Assembly (NCBI RefSeq): GCF_029254265.1
Contig: NZ_JAQWXX010000095.1
Span: forward strand, 1 to 64,000
DNA from: Algoriphagus sp.
GTDB lineage: Bacteria > Bacteroidota > Bacteroidia > Cytophagales > Cyclobacteriaceae
Direction: 5' to 3'
Length of the DNA stretch: 64,000 nucleotides
In this document: piece after piece, positions 1-8,654 of the stretch
Position numbering within the stretch: position 1 is the stretch's first letter
How the letters are laid out: the number at the start of each line of letters is the position of its first letter
The notes under the pieces: generated by a model
The model's input: only the letters and a program-made list of their open reading frames with translations
The model's database searches: none
Told to the model about the DNA's origin: nothing
Made by a program: the position numbers and the translations under genes

Positions 1-77
1 CTGTAAAGCCGCTCTTTCAGCCGATCACTCGTCTGAGGATCACTAAATAATTCTTCAAGTGTTCGTTTCTTTGTCAT
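1..77 (-). CDS. N-terminal fragment of an unidentified protein (cut by window edge)
   Basis: An ATG on the minus strand at 77-75 opens a frame that stays open to the window edge, giving about 25 residues that begin MTKKRTLEELFSDPQT. The peptide is charged and has no signal peptide, so a cytoplasmic protein is likely. Too little is present to name a family. It is divergent from folC, with about 226 bases between the two starts. Confidence 0.5.
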   Translation of the reverse strand, partial: MTKKRTLEELFSDPQTSDRLKERLY

Positions 78-303
78 CTATTTGTAAAATTAGCAGACAC
101 ACTTAACTGAACACTCTCACGCTACTCTCTAATTCCCCAATCCCCATATTAAATTATTCATTCTCCCAATCTCTTATTCTCTTACTCTCTTATTCTCTCA
201 CTCTACAACTTCCCATTCATTTTCTCCCTCGATTTTATTCAGCCAAAGTAATCATTCCTTAGCTTTACGTTATTAACTTTAATCCTAGATTACGCTTCTC
301 AAT
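78..303. repeat. Intergenic gap with C/T-rich low-complexity tract
   Basis: The gap separates two divergent genes and must hold their promoters. Bases about 121-232 are a strongly pyrimidine-biased tract with irregular reiteration of TCTCTTATTCTC and CCCAATC units. A tract of the same composition and word content lies at about 13710-13808, also just upstream of a plus-strand gene. Near folC there is TAACTTTA at about 272-279, seven of eight bases of the Bacteroidota -7 element TAnnTTTG, with no clear -33 partner. No open reading frame of substance was seen. Confidence 0.5.
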
Positions 304-1590
304 ATGAACTTTCAGGAAACTCTGGACTATCTGTTCAATTCTTTGCCCAACTTCCAGCGAGTGGGTGCTCCAGCTTACAAAAACGACCTCAACAATACTT
401 TGGCACTATGTGCACATCTGGGCAATCCGGAACGCCAATTTAAATCGGTGCATGTCGCCGGTACGAATGGAAAAGGGAGTTCTTCGCATAGCATCGCGGC
501 GATTTTGCAGTCTGCTGGCTACAAAACGGGACTTTACACCTCACCACACCTGAAATCTTTTACCGAGCGCATCAGAGTAGATGGAATTGATATTCCTGAA
601 GAAGAAGTCGTCAAATTTGTAGCGGAAAATAAGTCCTTTTTGGAGGATCTGAAACCTAGTTTCTTTGAGATGACGGTTGCAATGGCATTTTGGTATTTTG
701 CAAAAGTTCAAGTTGACATCGCAGTCATTGAAGTTGGGATGGGAGGGAGATTGGACAGTACAAATGTCATCACTCCTGAACTGAGTTTGATCACCAATAT
801 AGGCTATGACCATATGCAGTTTCTTGGAGATACCCTTGCCCTGATCTCCGGTGAAAAAGCAGGAATCATCAAGCCAAATGTCCCTGTGGTGATCAGCGAA
901 ACTCATCCGGAAACCCGAAAAGTCTTTTTAGAAAAAGCAGCTTCTGGTGAATCACCAATCACCTTTGCAGATCAGGTATGGTTAATTTCAAATTCTGAAT
1001 TGATAGATGGAAAGGCAGATTTTTTTGCAAAAAAGCATGGGTATGAACTCTCCATTCAATTGGATCTGATCGGAGCCTATCAGCGCTTTAATCTTCCAGG
1101 GATTTTAGAATCCATCGAAACCCTCCGAAGCTTGGGTTGGAAAATCACCGATGAGCAGTTGAAAGCAGGCCTTTCCAATGTGACTGGGCTAACTCATTTA
1201 AAAGGGCGATGGCAAATCCTACAGGAAAATCCGTTGATGATTGCAGATACGGGACACAATGAACCGGGAATGAAGGAGGTTTTGAAGCAGCTAAAAACCT
1301 ATTCTTTCAATCAACTTTGGATGGTTATCGGCATGGTACAGGACAAGGATATTCATAAAATCCTTGAGCTTTTTCCTAAAACAGCAAATTACATTTTTGT
1401 AAAAGCGCAAATTCCAAGAGCAATGCCTGCCGAAACCTTGGCAGAAACTGCTGCTACTTTTGGATTGAAAGGCGAAATCATCCCGGATATCAATGAAGCG
1501 ATTGCCTTTGCTCGAAAAAAAGCGAAGTCAGATGACCTTATATTTATTGGAGGGAGTACTTTTGTGGTCGCAGAAATCGACGAGATCTAA
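304..1590 (+). CDS. folC: Bifunctional folylpolyglutamate synthase / dihydrofolate synthase
   Basis: This cytosolic Mur-ligase-family enzyme joins glutamate to dihydropteroate or folate with ATP. The 428-residue length is normal for FolC. The P-loop HVAGTNGKGS lies near residues 49-58, followed by the family signature YTSPHL near 80. The Mg/ATP region GGRLDSTN sits near 150, and the C-terminal domain has the ADTGHNEPGM segment near 315, the family's DGAHNP-like loop. The start ATG is the first in frame. The stop codon abuts the ATG of trmB directly, so the two are probably co-transcribed, although the pairing has no obvious metabolic logic. Confidence 0.93.
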   Translation: MNFQETLDYLFNSLPNFQRVGAPAYKNDLNNTLALCAHLGNPERQFKSVHVAGTNGKGSSSHSIAAILQSAGYKTGLYTSPHLKSFTERIRVDGIDIPEEEVVKFVAENKSFLEDLKPSFFEMTVAMAFWYFAKVQVDIAVIEVGMGGRLDSTNVITPELSLITNIGYDHMQFLGDTLALISGEKAGIIKPNVPVVISETHPETRKVFLEKAASGESPITFADQVWLISNSELIDGKADFFAKKHGYELSIQLDLIGAYQRFNLPGILESIETLRSLGWKITDEQLKAGLSNVTGLTHLKGRWQILQENPLMIADTGHNEPGMKEVLKQLKTYSFNQLWMVIGMVQDKDIHKILELFPKTANYIFVKAQIPRAMPAETLAETAATFGLKGEIIPDINEAIAFARKKAKSDDLIFIGGSTFVVAEIDEI

Positions 1591-2250
1591 ATGAGCAGAA
1601 AGAAACTGGTTCGCTTCAAGGAAAATGAAGAAAACCCCAATGTAGTACAGCACGGAAAAGCAATTTTTGAAACGATCAAAGGAAATTGGAATGAAAGCCA
1701 ATTTAAAAATGATCATCCACTAGTCGTAGAACTTGCCTGTGGAAGGGGAGAGTTTACCGTTGGCTTGGCTCGGAATTTTCCACATCAGAATTTTATCGGT
1801 GTCGATATCAAAGGCAGTCGAATCTGGAAAGGCAGCTCCATCGCCACTGCAGAGGGCATCAGCAATGTGGGTTTTCTTCGCACGCAGATCGAGTTGCTGG
1901 ATGCTTCCTTCGCTCCGGATGAAATCTCTGAACTTTGGATCACCTTCCCGGATCCTTTTCCAAGAGACGGAGATGAGAAGCGTCGATTGACTTCCCCTCG
2001 ATTTTTGGAAATGTATAAACCCCTTTTGAAAAAGGATGGAATCATTCATTTCAAGACCGACAATACCGGCTTATTTGATTACAGCTTGGAGCTTTTTCAA
2101 AGTAGACCCGATATCGAACTGATCGGCTTTACCCATGATTTCTACCAAAGTGAGTGGAAGGACGATCACTTCGGGATCCAAACCCGATATGAGAAAATGT
2201 TTTCCGAAAAAGGCGAAAAGATCAAGTACCTGAAGTGCCGATTTGTCTAG
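1591..2250 (+). CDS. trmB: tRNA (guanine-N7-)-methyltransferase
   Basis: TrmB uses S-adenosylmethionine to make m7G46 in the variable loop of tRNAs. The SAM-binding motif ELACGRGEFTVGLAR lies near residues 48-62 and is followed by the GVDIKGSRIW strand-loop. The catalytic and tRNA-binding segment ITFPDPFPRDGDEKRRL occurs near 125-141, matching the family PDPWPKxRHxKRR motif with an extra DG insertion typical of Bacteroidota members. At 219 residues it is full length. It begins on the base after the folC stop, so translational coupling is likely. Confidence 0.93.
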   Translation: MSRKKLVRFKENEENPNVVQHGKAIFETIKGNWNESQFKNDHPLVVELACGRGEFTVGLARNFPHQNFIGVDIKGSRIWKGSSIATAEGISNVGFLRTQIELLDASFAPDEISELWITFPDPFPRDGDEKRRLTSPRFLEMYKPLLKKDGIIHFKTDNTGLFDYSLELFQSRPDIELIGFTHDFYQSEWKDDHFGIQTRYEKMFSEKGEKIKYLKCRFV

Positions 2251-2807
2251 TCCTTTTTCAAATTGAATTGAACCACAAGGACACATAAAAAATATAGTTT
2301 CTTAAACCACCAAGGCCACGAAAGTTTTCACGGAGGGCGCAAAGGGGTCTTTTTAACAACATAAAAAGCATAGGAAACATAGTTTTTTAATTTTCAAAAA
2401 ATTGAAAGATTTTAAAATTGAAAAATTACCCAAAGGTTAGACTTTGAAACCATCCCAGCGGGGCAAGATATCGGTTGCCGAAAAAGAAAGGAATATTTCC
2501 CTCCTCGAGGGATGTCAAGTTGGAAAGTGGATGCCCCACTATTCGGGATTTGCAATCCCGAACTCTTATCCTAGGATTTCCAATCCGTAACAGCGCAAGA
2601 GCCCCTCGTGTTGTCTAGAAAACATGTTAAAGGTGTAGTCTAAGTCCTCAACAATTGCCTTGAGTAAAACACCTACCTACACAACCAAATATATTATTTG
2701 ATTTACTTCCCCTCTCCTGCCATAGTATCCTAAAGAGATAAATCTTAGATTGCATAAGGCCCTTGGCTTCCTCCGAGAGCATGGGAGCCAGAATTAGAAG
2801 AAAAGCC
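2251..2807. repeat. 557-base non-coding gap with degenerate repeats and REP-like hairpins
   Basis: No credible gene is present. Around 2270-2350 there are reiterated words such as CACAAGGACACA and CACCAAGGCCACGAAAG, a degenerate repeat seen in many Bacteroidota intergenic regions. Bases 2389-2428 are A/T-rich with repeats of ATTGAAAA. Bases 2440-2600 are GC-richer and carry inverted repeats, including the twin hairpins described separately. The mixture looks like the remains of short non-autonomous repeat elements. The family assignment is inference; the repeats and palindromes are visible directly. Confidence 0.5.
2542..2586. repeat. Twin REP-like hairpins
   Basis: TTCGGGATT and AATCCCGAA (2542-2550 and 2554-2562) form a perfect 9-bp stem around TGC. 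Eleven bases on, GGATT and AATCC (2574-2578 and 2582-2586) repeat the same core around TCC. The paired hairpins with a shared GGATT/AATCC core resemble the repetitive extragenic palindromes mobilised by REP-associated tyrosine transposases. A third hairpin with the same core occurs at 53595-53616. No RAYT gene is in the window. Confidence 0.5.
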
Positions 2808-4145
2808 ATGATTAACTTATTTCGAAAAATTCGATACGAATTGATGGAGAAAAATAAAATGGGAAAGCCTGTCTCTCAGGTAGGCAGGTATCTGAAATAT
2901 GCTTTTGGTGAAATTTTACTGGTAGTAATCGGAATCCTGATCGCTATCCAAATCAACAATTCCAATCAAAAGCGGCTGGACCGGGAAGCCTTGGAAGGCT
3001 ATCTCAACAGTATTGCCCAAAACATTGACAGCGATCTGAAAAAGGCCGAAAAGATCAATGAAATACGCCTGGAGCTTTTCCCCAGAATTACTTCTGTCAC
3101 TAGGCGGATGGCTCCAGACTATTATCAAACCCTATCGGAAGTGTATGGACAGAACATCACTCCAGACTACCGCTATAGCGTGGAAAACCTGGATTTTATG
3201 TCCCGGGCCATCAGTGATGCCTGGACCAATATCTATTTGACCCCCGATTTAAGTGGATTTGAATACTTGAAGAACTCGGGTTTCCTGAGTCAACTTCAAG
3301 GCACAGACTTGGAGAAACTGCTGTCTAATTACTATAATTTATTGGAAGAACTCACCACCCAGGAGAATAATTACAATACGACCCTTCAGGGTTCATTTGA
3401 GCAATTCATCAATGCGGACTTGCCTGGTACTTATGCTTTCTTCAGTCCAGGTATTCGGGATTGGGAACAAGAGTTAGGAGGGCAGCTACCGGCGATGGTA
3501 GATGGGATTATTGAGCATCCTACGTTACGACCGGTCTATTTTTGGCCCTATAAACTTATTGTGAAATACGAAAACCTCATGATCAAAGGTCAAGCCTTGC
3601 ATGAAATGCTAATCACAGGAGAAAAAGACTTTTCAGAGGAAATCAAGCAGCAGCTTGAACAGGTTTTTGATGAATATGGAGAAGCTCCTTATTCTAAAGT
3701 CATGAGAAATGGTATTATCACGGATTCCTACAATTATGCAGCAGCAAGTGCATTTAACAATCAGGGGGTGAACATACAGTTCTTGGGAACTCATATGGCT
3801 GTGCAGTTTGATTTGGAACCCTGGGCCGTCGCCTACTGGTTTGTGGGTGATGGCGTAGTAGACCCCAATCGTGTCAAAGATTTCTCAAAGTTTAAGACCC
3901 TTCGACTCAAGCTGCGAGGTGTCAAAGGTGGAGAAAAAATAGCGATCAGCCTGAAAGACAAATCTAACCCCACGGATGGGAGCGAAACCAAAGTTCCGCT
4001 GACTTTAACCAATGAATGGGAAACGTATGATATCCCGCTCGCTAGCTTTGCACCAACCCGGTTGGAGGAATTGTTCATAGTCACCTCCATTATCGTAGAA
4101 AATCAAGCCTGTACCATAGAGGTAGAGACGATTGAGTTTTTGTAG
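2808..4145 (+). CDS. DUF6090-type membrane protein with C-terminal carbohydrate-binding-like domain
   Basis: The N-terminus starting MINLFRKIR is typical of DUF6090 proteins, so the ATG at 2808 is preferred over the in-frame ATG at 2763. A membrane segment follows (YAFGEILLVVIGILIAIQI, about residues 31-49), then a long charged, probably periplasmic helical region. Residues about 320-445 look different: a beta-rich galactose-binding-like fold with RVKDFSKFKTLRLKLRG and a conserved pattern of W, F and E, as in CBM11/CIA30-like domains. Ordinary DUF6090 proteins are around 250 residues, so the 445-residue length fits a domain addition. Function unknown. A membrane-anchored glycan-sensing or binding role is inference. 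Confidence 0.7.
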   Translation: MINLFRKIRYELMEKNKMGKPVSQVGRYLKYAFGEILLVVIGILIAIQINNSNQKRLDREALEGYLNSIAQNIDSDLKKAEKINEIRLELFPRITSVTRRMAPDYYQTLSEVYGQNITPDYRYSVENLDFMSRAISDAWTNIYLTPDLSGFEYLKNSGFLSQLQGTDLEKLLSNYYNLLEELTTQENNYNTTLQGSFEQFINADLPGTYAFFSPGIRDWEQELGGQLPAMVDGIIEHPTLRPVYFWPYKLIVKYENLMIKGQALHEMLITGEKDFSEEIKQQLEQVFDEYGEAPYSKVMRNGIITDSYNYAAASAFNNQGVNIQFLGTHMAVQFDLEPWAVAYWFVGDGVVDPNRVKDFSKFKTLRLKLRGVKGGEKIAISLKDKSNPTDGSETKVPLTLTNEWETYDIPLASFAPTRLEELFIVTSIIVENQACTIEVETIEFL

Positions 4146-4352
4146 GGTCGGATAGCTACAAATGTTTGTTGGCCTATTATTTTGGTCAAGGATGAAAGCC
4201 AGTTAATCCCTATAAACAAACTCAAGTAAGAGAGGTGATTATTGGAATGAGCTAACTAATAGTCGGTGAGGAAATCCACAGTAGAGATCAGACAGAATAC
4301 AAGAGTTTACAATGAGACAGCGACCAAAATTGGATTTTGAGAACGATGAGTG

Positions 4353-4934
4353 TTAGTTATTTTTTACTCTAAGCTGAATTTCATCAAAGTATATTTTGCC
4401 ATAAAGGAGCGAAGGCATAAACAGATATACTTGTACTGATTGCGCATCCTTTGGGAAGCTTTCCAACCTTGCAGTTAGTGGCGTCCAATCAAAGTTGCCT
4501 CCAAATTTAATCTGATTGCTGGCAGAATAGTTGGCTCCACTACCGTCACTTTTTGTAAATACTTTAAAATAAATAAAAATATTACGGTCTGGCGTAAAGT
4601 TCCTGATTTCTTCCCCCTTGAGAAAAGCCGTCAGCTCTAAGCTGCTTCCAGGAGCTGGCATAGGTCCGGTATATTTTTGGGTCCAAGTGCCAGTACCACT
4701 CATCGTACTATCCTGATTTTCTATAAATAAAGATTGGTTTCCAGTGAAAAAAATCTCTTTGCTAACTCCCATGTTTGTACTGCCTGATTGATCCATCTGC
4801 CAAGGAAATATTGAGCCTCCAGCTGAGGATAGATTCGTATTTGCAATAAGTTGATATCCTAGTGGAAGGTATTCTTCAGATGAACAGCCCACCCAAAGAA
4901 GTGAAACAATAAAACCAATTAAAATTTGCTTCAT
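4353..4934 (-). CDS. Lipoprotein with galactose-binding-like fold
   Basis: A 193-residue exported lipoprotein. The signal segment MKQILIGFIVSLLWVGCSS ends in the lipobox WVGC with Cys at about residue 17. The mature part has the pattern of a CBM4/9- or jelly-roll-type domain: GNQSLFIENQD, a central WTPLTARLESF strand as in 'carbohydrate binding domain' lipoproteins, and a final GKIYFDEIQLRV strand. No catalytic motif was seen. It is alone on the minus strand, so it is probably transcribed by itself from the 4935-5313 gap. The exact ligand cannot be read from sequence. Confidence 0.65.
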   Translation of the reverse strand: MKQILIGFIVSLLWVGCSSEEYLPLGYQLIANTNLSSAGGSIFPWQMDQSGSTNMGVSKEIFFTGNQSLFIENQDSTMSGTGTWTQKYTGPMPAPGSSLELTAFLKGEEIRNFTPDRNIFIYFKVFTKSDGSGANYSASNQIKFGGNFDWTPLTARLESFPKDAQSVQVYLFMPSLLYGKIYFDEIQLRVKNN

Positions 4935-5313
4935 GTCGAATGATCGTTTGATTTAATGCCTTGGTAATTCTTGCATTAAGCTTATTGATTTACCTAACGA
5001 ACTAAAGATTCCCAATATTGGGAAGTAAGTCAGAATAATAAATGTAGGATTTGATAAAGTAAAATCTCAATAGTAGATCAAGCTCACTCTATTATGCTTT
5101 TTTGAAGCTTTCCCTTGATGATAATTAGGAAAAAAAGTTGGTTTCAATAGACTTTCCTAGTAAGAATTTTATGAAAAATTAGCAGATGTAGGTGTGCTAG
5201 GAATTGAGATTTAGGGGATCTTGCAGATGGAATGAAAGACTAGTAAAATTCATAAGTCCTCTCATCAAAAATTATCCAAACGCAAAATCCTCAATAGGAA
5301 TCTAGTTCAAACC
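4935..5313. other. 379-base divergent intergenic gap
   Basis: This gap lies between the divergent starts of the lipoprotein (minus) and the S41 protease (plus), so both promoters must be here. The sequence is A/T-rich and without obvious repeats. I found no strong TAnnTTTG element with a TTG partner, no convincing hairpin and no ORF with a family signature. Confidence 0.4.
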
Positions 5314-6984
5314 ATGAAATATATTTTTTCTCTTATTCTCTGTTTTTATTTTACCAATGCCTTGAGTCAAATAAGTGAGTTTCAAAAGAGCGAACGCTTC
5401 ATTCGAATTTGGGGAGTATTGAAATATCATCACCCGAAGATCAGTGATGGGAAATATGATTTTAATGAAGTGTTTTTAAAAGAATATCACAAGCTTCAAA
5501 CAATAGAAACAAGCGAAGCTTTTGATAATGAAATGCTTGACTGGATCGGTGGTTTTGGCATAGACCAACTCGAATCCAAAAAAAAGCAAGTCTCAGACCA
5601 ACTCTTTACTGCAAACTACAGAGACGAATGGATCAATGAATCCACATTTAGCCCTGAGCTTACCGATCTACTTCATCAACTTACTACTAACAGCAACTAC
5701 CAAAATCACTACGCTAAAGCCAATAAATTAAGCAGCTCGGTGGATTTCAGCAATGATCTCCCGCTTAAGAATTTTGATGCTTCGTTAGAAGCACATCGAC
5801 TCCTATTTCTTGCGTCCTTTTGGAATGCCATGAACTATTGGAATGTTAATAGTTACCTGACAGAAACCCCTTGGGATAAGGTTATCACGGATTTAATTCC
5901 AGAATTTAAACAAAGCGGAGAGACAAATTTTCAGCAAGCCAAAGAGCATTTGTTTAGCCTCCTGAATGATTCGCATTCGGATTATAGCACCAGTTATACA
6001 CTCAATTCCATAAGCAATTTCCCGAATTTTGGAGGGCGAATCATCAATGACTCACTGGTGATCACTTCGGTATATCGTCAGGAATTTTTTGATATAGATT
6101 CCTTGGCAAAAGGTGATGTGATTTACGGAGTTAATGATACTACTCTGCATCAATATTATACCACCAAGTTCTCGAAAGTCATCAGTGCCTCGAATCAAAA
6201 CTATTTAAGAAGCGCTATTGAAAAGACCTATTTATTGGCTTCAAATGAAGACTCAATCCTTGTCAATGTTTTGAAAAAGGACGGTCGAAACCTCAAGCAA
6301 TACATTCAATTAAACCCCTTGGAATACCCTGCCGAAAGATATTCTCGCATGTGGCCTCCAGAGACGGAAGCTTGGAAAGAAGTAAATTCAGAAATCGGAT
6401 ACATCAATTTGAATAATATTGATAAGTCGCAATTGGAGGATGCATTTCTTCATTTTGAGAATTTCAAAGGCATCATTATCGATTTAAGAAACTATCCGAG
6501 AAATATTGATGCGAATGATATTGCTAAATACCTCTATCCAGAAAAAAGGATTTTCATGAAGGCATTGACCTCAGTAGAGCCATCCTATGGGGAGTTTATT
6601 TCAAGTACAGCTTTGGGTTTTATTAGCAATCCATTCGAGGCTGGAAAACGAAACAAATCCTATTTCAAGGGTAAAGTCATTTTGCTTGTAGATCGAGTGA
6701 CTGCAAGTAAGGCGGAATGGATTGGGATGGCTATTCAGGCAACCCGCATCTGTACAACGGTTGGGGAACAGACTTTTGGTGCGGTGATGAATAGAAACCC
6801 AATACCTCTGCTTGATGGTAGCTCCATTGATTTCACCGGAGTTGGCGCGTTTTATCCATCTGGTGAGGGAGTACAGCGTAATGGACTAAAGCTGGATGTG
6901 GAAATAAAAGAAAGCGCAATAGGCTACAATAAAGACTTATATGTTGACACTGCGATCAAACTAATTTATGAAGAAGAAGACTAG
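5314..6984 (+). CDS. Exported S41-family (tail-specific/tricorn-type) peptidase
   Basis: A 556-residue protein with a cleavable signal peptide (KYIFSLILCFYFTNALSQ). The S41 core is at the C-terminal half: LVDRVTASKAEWIGM contains the nucleophile Ser at about residue 465, followed by VGEQTFGA. Upstream, LLNDSHSDYS near 216-225 supplies the His (about H221) seen in the Ser-His branch of S41 proteases. In Ser-Lys members (CtpA, Prc) a Lys lies 25 residues after the Ser; here that position is Ala. The enzyme therefore looks like the tricorn-like Ser-His type. A PDZ-like region between the two (GDVIYGVND, about 265-275) would select substrates. It probably acts in the periplasm or on the cell surface. 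No operon partner is close. Confidence 0.8.
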   Translation: MKYIFSLILCFYFTNALSQISEFQKSERFIRIWGVLKYHHPKISDGKYDFNEVFLKEYHKLQTIETSEAFDNEMLDWIGGFGIDQLESKKKQVSDQLFTANYRDEWINESTFSPELTDLLHQLTTNSNYQNHYAKANKLSSSVDFSNDLPLKNFDASLEAHRLLFLASFWNAMNYWNVNSYLTETPWDKVITDLIPEFKQSGETNFQQAKEHLFSLLNDSHSDYSTSYTLNSISNFPNFGGRIINDSLVITSVYRQEFFDIDSLAKGDVIYGVNDTTLHQYYTTKFSKVISASNQNYLRSAIEKTYLLASNEDSILVNVLKKDGRNLKQYIQLNPLEYPAERYSRMWPPETEAWKEVNSEIGYINLNNIDKSQLEDAFLHFENFKGIIIDLRNYPRNIDANDIAKYLYPEKRIFMKALTSVEPSYGEFISSTALGFISNPFEAGKRNKSYFKGKVILLVDRVTASKAEWIGMAIQATRICTTVGEQTFGAVMNRNPIPLLDGSSIDFTGVGAFYPSGEGVQRNGLKLDVEIKESAIGYNKDLYVDTAIKLIYEEED

Positions 6985-7376
6985 TTTTAATCCCTCCTCA
7001 AATGTAGAACCCCAATCAGAGCATTTTAGAATCAAATCATTGCCATAGTTAAAAAAACGCTTTCCTAACTAAACAAAAATACATTTAAATGGGAGCTAGA
7101 ATACAACTCATTTTCCCTGCTTTTTTCCTAAAAATCTGTAACTTATCCCTGAACCATACTCACTCCTCATGAGTGGACGGGCCTTTATTAAAAATACCGC
7201 TCTAACCAGTTTGGGGTTGACTGCATTTGGATGACCGGAATCTCAAGCGATTTCTTTTTCCCCTCAAATCACCCAAATCCTTGCCTTCCACTAGGATTAA
7301 TCTGCAATCCACTCCTTTTAAAATAATTTCTTATTTTGGGCTATAGGGCTTTCCTCTTGTACAAATTCTATTCAAA
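6985..7376. other. 392-base gap holding the pseudogene fragment
   Basis: Apart from the decayed Tat-signal fragment the gap contains no gene. The final 60 bases include TATTTTGG at about 7332-7339, a near match to the Bacteroidota -7 element some 40 bases upstream of the esterase start, and could serve as its promoter. No terminator hairpin for the S41 protease was recognised. Confidence 0.4.
7169..7261 (+). pseudogene. Decayed 5' copy of the M20 amidohydrolase gene (Tat signal fragment)
   Basis: The 93 bases align without gaps to the first 31 codons of the intact gene at 9128, with 75 of 93 identical by hand count. The fragment reads MSGRAFIKNTALTSLGLTAFG, then TGA where the intact gene has TGG (Trp22), then PESQAISFS. 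The twin arginine is also damaged (RR to GR). Similarity fades after about 7261. Most differences before the stop are synonymous, so the copy probably diverged as a working gene before it decayed and lost the rest of its coding region. Confidence 0.8.
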
Positions 7377-8540
7377 ATGAGTAAAAAAATCATTGCAGTT
7401 CTATTTTTCTTTTTTGGACTTTCCCAAGTAAAATCACAAGAGGTCGAACAGCTTACCATCGGCTCAAAACAGCTAATCCACTCTACTATTCTGGATGAAG
7501 ACCGGGAATACTGGGTAAGCCTTCCAGACTCCTACAGCGACAAGGGGGCGAGCTACAAAAAATATCCTGTGCTAGTCCTACTTGATGGCAGTGCACATTT
7601 CAGAGCTATCAGCGGAATGGTTAACTACATGAGCAGCGGGGCAAATGGCAACCGAAAAATCCCCGAAATGATTGTAGTCGCCATTCAAAATGTAGATAGA
7701 AGGAGAGACTTTACGCCTGACAAAATCATCACAGTCCGAGCGAATAATTCTGGCGGAGGTGAGCGGTTTTTAAGCTTTCTCGAAGAGGAACTCCTACCTG
7801 AAATCGACCAGACCTACAGAACGGAACCTTATCGGATACTCTTTGGCCACTCCCTGGGCGGCTTACTTGCCACGCATGCCTATCTGAAAGAAAACACACT
7901 GTTTAATGCATTTCTTGCGATTGACCCAAGTTTTGGAACTTGGGATGCGGATACCATGGACCAAAAATTAGAAGCTGTTTCTTCAAAGTCATTTGAGCGT
8001 TTTATCTACATCGCCACTGCGAATTGGGGCAAAAGAAATTTCACGAATCGAGATCGTCATGTGCGATTTTACGAGGCAATGCATCGAAAAAGTGAGGGAG
8101 ATTTTCATGCCGAACTTGAGTATTTCGAGCATGAAAACCATGGCTCAGTGCCTCCAATTGCATTTCACAATGGGATTTCAGCAATTTTTGAAGGTTATGG
8201 TATTTCCTCCCGGGATATAGAAAGCAAGGCTCAACTGGTGCAACAGTTTCAAACGATTTCCCAGCGACTTTCTTATGATTTCAATCCTCCCGAATATCTT
8301 GTTAATCAACTAGGCTATCAAATGATGCAAAGTAAAAATGAAATTGATAAGGTTAAAGCTCTGGATTTTTTTATCTTGAATACCGAGAACTACCCCAATT
8401 CATTTAATGCCTTCGATAGCTTAGGAGAGGCCTATGAATCTTTGGGGGAAAAAGAAAAAACAGTTGAAAACTATGCGAAATCTCTGGAACTCAACCCCGA
8501 TAATGAACACGCCAGAATGAAGATTGAAACTTTAAAATAA
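7377..8540 (+). CDS. Exported esterase (esterase D / BesA-like) with TPR tail
   Basis: A 387-residue alpha/beta hydrolase of the PF00756 (putative esterase) type. A signal peptide (KKIIAVLFFFFGLSQVKSQ) precedes the catalytic domain. The nucleophile elbow LFGHSLGGLLA lies near residues 159-169, the oxyanion-side motif VLLDGSAHF near 63-71, and the likely catalytic His in FEHENHGSVPP near 250-260. The last 80 residues form one or two tetratricopeptide repeats (SLGEAYESLGEKEKTVENY). Relatives hydrolyse siderophore esters or acyl esters. The TPR tail is common in Bacteroidota members. The natural substrate is not evident from the neighbours. Confidence 0.82.
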   Translation: MSKKIIAVLFFFFGLSQVKSQEVEQLTIGSKQLIHSTILDEDREYWVSLPDSYSDKGASYKKYPVLVLLDGSAHFRAISGMVNYMSSGANGNRKIPEMIVVAIQNVDRRRDFTPDKIITVRANNSGGGERFLSFLEEELLPEIDQTYRTEPYRILFGHSLGGLLATHAYLKENTLFNAFLAIDPSFGTWDADTMDQKLEAVSSKSFERFIYIATANWGKRNFTNRDRHVRFYEAMHRKSEGDFHAELEYFEHENHGSVPPIAFHNGISAIFEGYGISSRDIESKAQLVQQFQTISQRLSYDFNPPEYLVNQLGYQMMQSKNEIDKVKALDFFILNTENYPNSFNAFDSLGEAYESLGEKEKTVENYAKSLELNPDNEHARMKIETLK

Positions 8541-8654
8541 AACACAGTAGGAGGAAAGTGGCGGAGAGACTTTTCGGTAGCCAAACAAATTCTAGATATA
8601 AGCATGGACCAGAATTTATGGTATCAGAACAGTTTAACTATAAAGCATAAAAAA

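Noticed and set aside
2763..2807. Upstream start of the DUF6090 gene, adding MASSESMGARIRRKA
   Set aside because: DUF6090 proteins normally begin at the MINLFRKIR segment; the extra residues are not family-like, so the ATG at 2808 is preferred.
2781..7103. Similar words ATGGGAGCCAGAAT (2781) and ATGGGAGCTAGAAT (about 7089)
   Set aside because: Only about 14 bases match with one difference and neither flank is similar, so chance cannot be excluded.
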